From contig LKUF01000442.1 in NCBI GenBank assembly GCA_001412335.1, positions 1-9,728 on the forward strand: DNA of 9,728 nt, written 5' to 3'. The DNA is from Methanolinea sp. SDB (GTDB taxonomy: Archaea; Halobacteriota; Methanomicrobia; Methanomicrobiales; Methanospirillaceae). Below the pieces are notes generated by a model. That model ran no database searches. It had not been told where the DNA came from and was given only the letters and a program-made list of their open reading frames with translations. Both the position numbers and the translations under genes were made by a program. This document shows positions 5,085 through 9,728 of the stretch, piece by piece (position 1 is the stretch's first letter; the number at the start of each line of letters is the position of its first letter).

Positions 5085-7505
5085 TTACTGGTATTCGGGG
5101 GGCTGGGATTCCTTGGGGAGACCTCCCTTGAAATACTGCCTGACTCTCTCATACGATTCCCGCAGGCGTTCGTTCATGGTGGGATGGACTTTCTCGATAC
5201 TTGCATCAAAATGCCTGGGCGCGACGTACCTGGACCGTTCACGCATCGCAAAAATCCCTGCCTCCCTGCACAGGGCTTCAAGATCTGATCCTACATGCCC
5301 CTCGGTCCTTCGTGCAATGTCGGTGATAAGCGAATCCCTCGCGGGGTCGTCAAGGGAGAGGCCCCTCTGGGCTGTTTCATCGACAAGCAGCTTTCTTCTC
5401 TGTCCCCTGTTCAGGGGAGCCGTATCATTCGCCTGGAACGAAGAGACTGCCTCTTTTAATTCCTCGAGGGTATACTGCCTCCCTTCTCCCAGGCTTTCTG
5501 CCAGCCCGACGATTCCGCCTTCATCAAGATGCTCGACCATGTCCACTGCTTCTTCAAGGTTGGATCCCTCAACCGGGACATATCGAAGGTGGATGTCCAG
5601 TATCTTTTTCCGGTCATCCTGGCTTGGCTCACCGATATATACCAGCCGGTCAAACCTGCCGGCCCTCAGGAGTGCGGGATCAACGAGCGTGGGCTGGTTG
5701 GTGGCACCCAGGACGACCACGTCCTTTAACTCCTCGAGACCGTCGATCTCGGTGAGCAGCTGATTCAGGACACTATCCATCACATGGCTTCCGACTTCTC
5801 CGCCCCGTGTGGGTGCGAGGGCATCGAGTTCGTCGAAGAAGATGATGGACGGTGCGACCTGGCGGGCCTTTTTAAAGACCTCCCTCACCGCCCTCTCGCT
5901 CTCGCCGACCCACTTGGAGAGCAACTGGGGGCCCCTGATGGCGATGAAGTTGGCACCGCTCTCGTTTGCCACGGCCTTGGCGATAAGCGTCTTTCCCGTG
6001 CCCGGGGGGCCATAGAGCAGGACTCCCCTGGGTGGCCGTATTCCGAGTTCCTCGAACCGATCGCGTTCGGTCAGGGGAAGCTCGACTGCTTCCCTGACTT
6101 CCTGCTTCGCCTCCAGCAGACCTCCCACATCCTTCCAGGCGACATGTGAGACCACGATCATCACCTCTCTCATCGCACTGGGGCTCACATCCCGGAGGGC
6201 GTTTCGGAAGTCTGCGGCGACGACCTCGAGCCTGTCAAGGATCTCCTGCGAGATCTCTTCTGCTTCAAGGTCTATCTCGGGAAGGTACCTGCGTAACGCC
6301 CGTATCCCGGCCTCCCGTGCCAGGGCTGCAAGATCGGCGCCGACGAACCCGTGCGTCTGCTGGGCCAGGACGTCCAGGTTGACATCGTCGGAGAGGGGCA
6401 TTCCGCGGGTATGGATCTTCATGATGTCAACCCGGTCTGGTTCGGTAGGCACACCTATCTCGATCTCCCTGTCGAATCGGCCCGGCCTCCTGAGCGCAGG
6501 ATCGATCGCGTCCACCCTGTTCGTGGCCCCGATGACGACCACCTGTCCCCGCTCCTCGAGCCCGTCCATCATGGTGAGAAGCTGTGCGACGACGCGTCGC
6601 TCGACCTCTCCAGTCACCTCCTCCCGCCTGGGCGTGATGGAATCGAGTTCGTCGATGAAGATGATCGAGGGTGCGCTCTGTTCGGCTTCTTCAAAGATCT
6701 CCCGCAATTTTTGTTCGCTTTCCCCGTAATACTTGGATATGACCTCAGGTCCTGCGATAGGGATGAAATGGGCCCCGCTCTCACTTGCAACCGCTTTTGC
6801 GATGAGTGTCTTTCCCGTGCCCGGAGGGCCATAGAGCAGGACACCTTTCGGCGGTTCTATCCCCAGTTTCTGGAAGAGTTCCGGATGCCGCATCGGCAGT
6901 TCGATCATCTCCCTCACACGCTGCATTTCGTCCTTTAAGCCGCCGATGTCCTCGTATGATATCCGTTTCAAGCCCTCGAATCCGGCGGCGGGCTTTTCAG
7001 AGAACTCGACCTGGGTATTCTTCGTGATGATGACGGCCTCTTCAGGCTCGATCTCCACAACTTTGTATGACACAATCTGGGGTTGCAGGAACGGGAGACC
7101 TATCATTATGGGAACTGAATCGTTCTTCACCACGGGAAAATCTATCAGGGCGTTTAACACGTTGGGATTATTCGCAACGGGGATGTTCCGGGGGAGATCC
7201 TCCGGTGGTGCCAGGACAACCCGCTGTGCCTCGATTTCATCCTTTATTGAAGATATCCGCACCGTATCGCCGATGCTCACCCCGGCATTCATGCGGGTGA
7301 AGTTATCTATCCGTATCTTATTCTGGTTCCAGTCCTCAACGAGGGCACGCCATACCTTTGCAACGGTGCGGCGTTTTCCCTCCACTGCCACGATGTCCCC
7401 GGGCGATATCTTCAGGTAAAGCATCGTCTCTGGATCGAGCCGTGCCTTTCCTCCACCCTGATCGCCCGGATAAGCGCTATCGACTTTCAGGTGTATTTCG
7501 GGCAT
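5085..7505 (-). CDS. cdc48: CDC48/VAT-type double AAA+ ATPase (protein unfoldase)
   Basis: This cytoplasmic hexameric unfoldase, the archaeal p97/VAT relative, probably feeds proteins to the 20S proteasome. From ATG at 7505 it has 806 residues. The N-terminal substrate-binding (VAT-N) domain covers about 1-180. D1 has Walker A GPPGTGKT (226-233), Walker B IIFIDE (281-286), sensor-1 N329 and arginine fingers R340/R343. D2 has Walker A GPPGTGKT (499-506), Walker B IIFFDE (554-559), sensor-1 N603 and arginine fingers R614/R617. Both rings look active. At about 646-718, between DIHLRYVPV and the lid sequence ITDIARRTEGHVGSDLEALCREAG, D2 carries some 70 extra residues absent from the usual family member of about 730-745 residues. 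The C-terminus is EYQ, with the penultimate Tyr of proteasome-docking tails. In-frame GTG (7526) and ATG (7520) codons lie upstream, but the best TATA box (7540-7531) is too close to them; it fits a leaderless or near-leaderless start at 7505. Confidence 0.96.
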   Translation of the reverse strand: MPEIHLKVDSAYPGDQGGGKARLDPETMLYLKISPGDIVAVEGKRRTVAKVWRALVEDWNQNKIRIDNFTRMNAGVSIGDTVRISSIKDEIEAQRVVLAPPEDLPRNIPVANNPNVLNALIDFPVVKNDSVPIMIGLPFLQPQIVSYKVVEIEPEEAVIITKNTQVEFSEKPAAGFEGLKRISYEDIGGLKDEMQRVREMIELPMRHPELFQKLGIEPPKGVLLYGPPGTGKTLIAKAVASESGAHFIPIAGPEVISKYYGESEQKLREIFEEAEQSAPSIIFIDELDSITPRREEVTGEVERRVVAQLLTMMDGLEERGQVVVIGATNRVDAIDPALRRPGRFDREIEIGVPTEPDRVDIMKIHTRGMPLSDDVNLDVLAQQTHGFVGADLAALAREAGIRALRRYLPEIDLEAEEISQEILDRLEVVAADFRNALRDVSPSAMREVMIVVSHVAWKDVGGLLEAKQEVREAVELPLTERDRFEELGIRPPRGVLLYGPPGTGKTLIAKAVANESGANFIAIRGPQLLSKWVGESERAVREVFKKARQVAPSIIFFDELDALAPTRGGEVGSHVMDSVLNQLLTEIDGLEELKDVVVLGATNQPTLVDPALLRAGRFDRLVYIGEPSQDDRKKILDIHLRYVPVEGSNLEEAVDMVEHLDEGGIVGLAESLGEGRQYTLEELKEAVSSFQANDTAPLNRGQRRKLLVDETAQRGLSLDDPARDSLITDIARRTEGHVGSDLEALCREAGIFAMRERSRYVAPRHFDASIEKVHPTMNERLRESYERVRQYFKGGLPKESQPPEYQ
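5352..5570 (-). other. Insertion in the D2 module of CDC48 (about 70 residues)
   Basis: This covers roughly residues 646-718 of the CDC48 protein. Standard CDC48 proteins run almost directly from the IHTRxMP strand to the lid helix. Here a charged, probably helical stretch intervenes, including YTLEELKEAVSSF, the basic patch NRGQRRKLL, and ETAQRGLSLDD. The frame stays open and the flanking D2 sequence is intact, so this is an in-frame insertion and not damage. The boundaries are estimated by eye. Confidence 0.7.
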
Positions 7506-7518
7506 TACCTTAAAGGTC

Positions 7519-7524
7519 ATATAC
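7519..7524 (+). promoter_or_regulatory. Candidate larC TATA element
   Basis: ATATAC is centred about 29 bp before the larC ATG at 7551, so the transcript would begin at or within a few bases of the start codon (leaderless). The match is weak, and the element lies between the CDC48 start and the CDC48 TATA box. Confidence 0.35.
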
Positions 7525-7530
7525 ACAGGG

Positions 7531-7540
7531 ATTTATAAGT
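7531..7540 (-). promoter_or_regulatory. TATA box of the CDC48 gene
   Basis: ACTTATAAAT on the minus strand is the clearest TATA box in the window. Its centre lies about 29-30 bp before the ATG at 7505, which predicts a leaderless or nearly leaderless mRNA. It argues against the upstream GTG at 7526 and ATG at 7520 as the start. The core is nearly palindromic, but a plus-strand start site from it would fall inside larC. Confidence 0.6.
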
Positions 7541-7550
7541 ACTGTTGATT

Positions 7551-8735
7551 ATGCGACTCCTCATCCTCGACCCTTTCCATGGCGCAGCCGGAGACATGAT
7601 AACTGGTGCCCTTCTCGATTGTGGTGCCGACAGGGAGCGGGTGGTGCGAGTGATGGCTTCGGTCGTGGAAGAACCCGATATCGGCGTGGTAGATCGGGCC
7701 GGGATACGGGCACTAAAGGTCAAAACGCGGGCAAAGCCTACCAAAAGGACACCCAGGGAGGTTCTTGAAAAGGTAAGATCGGCCGAGGAGTCGCCCGAAG
7801 TCCTCGATATGGCGGCACGTGTTTTTCACCGCATTGCAGCCGCTGAAGAGACGATCCATGGTGAATGTACCCATTTTCACGAGGTCGGAGCCGATGACGC
7901 TATTGCTGATATTTTGGGGGCATGCACGGCCTATTATTCATTGAATGTCGATGGTGTGGCGATACTTCCTCTCGCACTGGGCGGGGGCATGATATCCGGC
8001 TCGCACGGGAACTATCCTGCACCGGCGCCTGCAACTCTCGAAATCCTCTCCCGTTCGGATCTCGTGGTTCGTCCGGGCAACCCCGACGAAGGCGAGCTCT
8101 GCACTCCAACAGGAGCTGCACTTCTTGCCGAATTTGCTGCGGTCCACGGTACCGGTATGAGGGAAGGGACCATAGCCGGGATCGGATATGGTGCTGGCAG
8201 CCGCGACAGTCCCCGGGCTCCAAACGTACTCAGGGCTCTCCTCCTGGAGTCCCCATCGGACCTGGCCGGTGATATCGTGGAGGTTCTCGAGACGAACGTC
8301 GATGACGTCGATGGTGAGGTGCTCTCTGCATGCCTCCAGAAACTTTTGAAGAGGGGAGCACGGGACGTCAGCCTGATACCCTGTCTGATGAAGAAAGGGA
8401 GGAGCGGTTTTTTGATCAGGGTTGTGGCAACTCCTGGTATGAGCAACGAACTGGCAGCCGTCATGGCAAGGGAGACAGGAACGCTCGGCGTCCGATGCAT
8501 GCCATCCATCCACCGGTTCGTGGCCGAACGGTTCCAGCAGCTTGTCGAGGCTGAAATAGGCGGGGATCGGAGGACGATCGCAGTAAAGTATGGAAAAATC
8601 GGTGACAGGGTATTCTCCATCAAGGCCGAATTCGACCAGGTCAGTACGTGGGCAGAGGACCTGGACATGCCTGTACGCGAAGTCAAGGAGATCGTGGAAA
8701 ACATAGCCTGGAACCTGCTTGGGAAGAGAGCCTGA
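7551..8735 (+). CDS. larC: LarC: nickel insertion protein for the pyridinium-bisthiocarboxylate cofactor
   Basis: LarC-family protein (formerly DUF111) of 394 residues. In Lactobacillus, LarC inserts nickel, using CTP, into the pyridinium pincer cofactor of lactate racemase LarA. The family start MRLLILDPFHGAAGDM is present at 1-16, followed by HGECTHFHEVGADDAIADILG (103-123, key residues H103, H108, H110, E111), NYPAPAPATLEIL (154-166) and GELCTPTGAALL (181-192). The C-terminal, cytidylyl-transferring half has ETNVDDVDGEVL (247-258) and PCLMKKGRSGFL (277-288). It is one continuous frame, unlike the two-ORF larC1/larC2 of Lactobacillus that is joined by frameshifting. The upstream TTG at 7545 would add only two residues and the family start favours ATG 7551. 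No larA, larB or larE lies in the window, so the client enzyme is unknown; methanogens use nickel in many other enzymes. The stop shares one base with the radB start. Confidence 0.92.
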   Translation: MRLLILDPFHGAAGDMITGALLDCGADRERVVRVMASVVEEPDIGVVDRAGIRALKVKTRAKPTKRTPREVLEKVRSAEESPEVLDMAARVFHRIAAAEETIHGECTHFHEVGADDAIADILGACTAYYSLNVDGVAILPLALGGGMISGSHGNYPAPAPATLEILSRSDLVVRPGNPDEGELCTPTGAALLAEFAAVHGTGMREGTIAGIGYGAGSRDSPRAPNVLRALLLESPSDLAGDIVEVLETNVDDVDGEVLSACLQKLLKRGARDVSLIPCLMKKGRSGFLIRVVATPGMSNELAAVMARETGTLGVRCMPSIHRFVAERFQQLVEAEIGGDRRTIAVKYGKIGDRVFSIKAEFDQVSTWAEDLDMPVREVKEIVENIAWNLLGKRA

Positions 8736-9418
8736 TGCCTTCGCCAGGATTAAGCACAGGAGAGCCGGCATTCGATCAGTTGCTCGGTGACGGTCTCGAA
8801 CGAAAGATCATAACCCAGATCTTCGGCGAGCCCGCAAGCGGAAAGAGCACCCTCTGCATAATGGCCGCAGTCTCATGTTTAAACACCGGTAAAGGAGTAA
8901 TCCTCATGGACAGCGAAGGATTCTCCATCGAACGCTTCAGGCAGATTGCAGGAACACGGGCCCACGAACTTGCAGAAAACCTCCTCCTCTTCGAACCTGA
9001 AGATTTCGAGCAGCAGGGAATCATGATAGGGAGGATGCACGAGATCCTGAAGGAAAGGGAGATCGGCCTCATCGTGCTGGACTCCGCCACCGGCCTGTAC
9101 CGCACCAGGCTCGACCTGGGGCGGGAGGCCATGCAGAAACTGACACAGCAGGTTATCCGGCTCCTCGGCTATGCGAAACGGTACGACATCCCTGTCATCA
9201 TCACCAACCAGGTATACATGGACCCCCAGAAGAACGTGTATGTCGGGCTTGGGGGGACCGCACTTGAACATATCTCGAAGGTGATCCTGCAGACCAAACG
9301 GAAGAACACTCATCGGCGACTGACGCTCGTGAAACATCGCTCCAGGCCTCCTGGGGACAATTTTGATTTCCTCATCACGGAGGCCGGGATCACCGTGATC
9401 CCCCCGAAAACGGTTTAA
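8735..9418 (+). CDS. radB: RadB, archaeal RecA/RadA paralog
   Basis: This 227-residue protein is a RecA core without the N-terminal helix-hairpin-helix domain of RadA, which is the hallmark and usual length of RadB. Walker A is GEPASGKST (31-39, intact K37) and Walker B is LIVLDS (112-117). Also visible are LSTGEPAFDQLLGDGL (6-21), VIITNQVY (154-161), GGTALEHISKVILQ (173-186) and the C-terminal strand SRPPGDNFDFLITEAGI (203-219). Known for the family: it binds RadA and DNA, has weak ATPase activity and acts as a mediator or regulator of homologous recombination in Euryarchaeota. The start is ATG at 8735 (TGATG overlap with the larC stop); the open frame continues 29 codons upstream within larC, but those residues are not RadB-like. 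It is likely co-transcribed and coupled with larC. No strong oligo-T terminator follows directly; the first T-rich tract is at 9541-9549. Confidence 0.94.
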   Translation: MPSPGLSTGEPAFDQLLGDGLERKIITQIFGEPASGKSTLCIMAAVSCLNTGKGVILMDSEGFSIERFRQIAGTRAHELAENLLLFEPEDFEQQGIMIGRMHEILKEREIGLIVLDSATGLYRTRLDLGREAMQKLTQQVIRLLGYAKRYDIPVIITNQVYMDPQKNVYVGLGGTALEHISKVILQTKRKNTHRRLTLVKHRSRPPGDNFDFLITEAGITVIPPKTV

Positions 9419-9600
9419 ACACGCGTGCAGGGCTCCATTCGGATGCCTCCCGGCTCTTGTGTGTGGGGAGAGAGGATCAGTGGGTGGTACCAGCATACCG
9501 GTTCACTCGCGAAAAAACCTGACGCTGTTTCAAAGTACAATTTTTATTTGAATCTGAATTCATGCCTGCATTCTTAAAGGCGCTAATGACAATCCCGATT
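9419..9600. other. Intergenic stretch after radB without a recognised gene
   Basis: I see no protein-like open frame here. A T-rich tract TTTTTATTT at 9541-9549 could terminate radB or act as a TATA-like element. TTCTTAAAGG at 9571-9580 is a second TATA-like candidate, centred about 26 bp before the first hairpin of the structured element that starts at 9601. Confidence 0.5.
9571..9580 (+). promoter_or_regulatory. Candidate TATA-like element before the structured region
   Basis: TTCTTAAAGG is centred about 26 bp before 9601, the first base of a perfect hairpin. That spacing matches archaeal TATA-to-start distances and would make the hairpin the 5' end of a transcript. The sequence match to a TATA consensus is modest. 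Confidence 0.3.
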
Positions 9601-9709
9601 GGCGGAAACCTCCGCCGACGTTTCGGGGACGGTCGGCCCCGGGATCGCGTGCCGGGTTGCGGGAAGGACTCCTCCCCGGCAACCTGTATTGGTTCATCAA
9701 TCTTTTTTT
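9601..9709 (+). ncRNA. Candidate structured RNA or leader element (multi-hairpin, GC-rich)
   Basis: Three stem-loops lie in tandem. Stem 1 is GGCGGA (9601-9606) with TCCGCC (9611-9616) and loop AACC. Stem 2 is CGGGG (9624-9628) with CCCCG (9637-9641). Stem 3 pairs GGTTGC (9655-9660) with GCAACC (9679-9684) and continues inward through GGGA/TCCC and GG/CC around loop ACT. A short stem ATTG/CAAT (9688-9691/9698-9701) then leads into seven T residues (9703-9709). An alternative pairing, GCCGGG (9651-9656) with CCCGGC (9675-9680), would compete with stem 3. It is either a small RNA of about 110 nt or the leader of a gene starting at 9710. I could not match it to tRNA, 5S, SRP or RNase P RNA. Confidence 0.4.
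9688..9709 (+). terminator. Weak hairpin followed by a T7 run
   Basis: ATTG and CAAT flank a 6-base loop and are followed after one C by seven T residues. This is a plausible terminator for the structured RNA, or an attenuator in front of the possible gene start at 9710. Confidence 0.45.
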
Positions 9710-9728
9710 ATGGCAGGTAGCGAAGGGC
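9710..9728 (+). CDS. Possible 5' end of the next gene, cut by the window edge
   Basis: ATG at 9710 directly follows the T7 run and opens a frame reading MAGSEG up to the end of the window. Only six codons are visible, no ribosome binding site precedes it, and the T-run may instead end an RNA gene. The product cannot be guessed. Confidence 0.2.

Noticed and set aside
5044..5763. Plus-strand open frame (239 codons) opposite the 3' part of CDC48
   Set aside because: Ser/Arg-rich low-complexity translation, antisense to the conserved D2 module; a shadow frame.
6351..6938. Plus-strand open frame (195 codons) opposite CDC48 D1
   Set aside because: Antisense to the Walker A and B region of D1. His/Asp/Arg-rich translation with no motif and no start signals.
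8648..8734. Upstream extension of radB by 29 residues
   Set aside because: The extension lies wholly inside larC, is not RadB-like, and ATG at 8735 gives the standard RadB N-terminus with a normal overlap.
7938..8771. Minus-strand open frame (277 codons) opposite larC
   Set aside because: The larC frame shows conserved motifs along its whole length; the opposite frame shows none.
8879..9496. Minus-strand open frame (205 codons) opposite radB
   Set aside because: RadB motifs fix the plus strand as coding, and the antisense translation has no recognisable features.
9688..9702. GGTTCATC resembling a tRNA T-arm
   Set aside because: The T-loop does not fit the GTTCRANNC pattern and no D-arm, anticodon arm or acceptor stem can be formed around it.
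9595..9728. RNase P, SRP or 5S RNA at the right end
   Set aside because: The conserved core signatures of these RNAs are not visible on either strand, and the T7 run would end the transcript at about 110 nt, too short for RNase P or SRP RNA.
1..9728. CRISPR array, insertion sequence, integrase or toxin-antitoxin pair
   Set aside because: No regularly spaced repeats, transposase or integrase motifs, long terminal inverted repeats or small paired toxin-like genes were seen.

Overview
The window looks like chromosomal DNA from a methanogen-type euryarchaeon, probably class Methanomicrobia. The archaeal-type aspartyl-tRNA synthetase, the short one-module MetE, a VAT/CDC48 double-AAA ATPase and RadB, which is a euryarchaeal recombinase paralog, all point there. 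TATA-like boxes sit about 25-30 bp before starts, and oligo-T runs sit after or near gene ends. No insertion sequence, CRISPR array, tRNA or rRNA was found, and base composition looks even across the genes. The gene set is mostly housekeeping, with a few odd members.

Layout. (1) 1-533, plus strand: the 3' part of an unrecognised gene, followed by a GC-rich stem-loop. (2) 650-2841, plus strand: aspS and metE, overlapping by ATGA, so probably co-translated; they cover Asp-tRNA (and perhaps Asn-tRNA) charging and methionine synthesis. (3) 2847-4991, minus strand: an acyl-CoA ligase-like AMP-forming enzyme followed by a RecA/KaiC-fold protein whose P-loop has lost its lysine. This pair converges on metE with only 5 bp between stop codons. 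(4) 5085-7505, minus strand: a CDC48/VAT unfoldase with an extra segment of about 70 residues in its second ATPase module, ending in a T7 terminator-like run. (5) 7551-9418, plus strand: larC (nickel insertion into a pincer-type cofactor) and radB, overlapping by one base. (6) 9419-9728: no complete gene; a GC-rich run of hairpins ends in a T7 tract, with an ATG just after it that may begin the next gene.

How they relate. Three probable transcription units (aspS-metE, ligase-RecA-like, larC-radB) plus a separate CDC48 unit can be read from spacing and overlaps. The CDC48 and larC start codons are only 45 bp apart, and the best TATA candidates for the two genes cross each other, so the two promoters may exclude each other. 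CDC48 probably works with the proteasome in protein unfolding. LarC and RadB share no obvious pathway. I do not see one coherent new multi-gene system. The best leads are the CDC48 insertion, the P-loop-less RecA-like protein beside the ligase, and the structured element at the right end.
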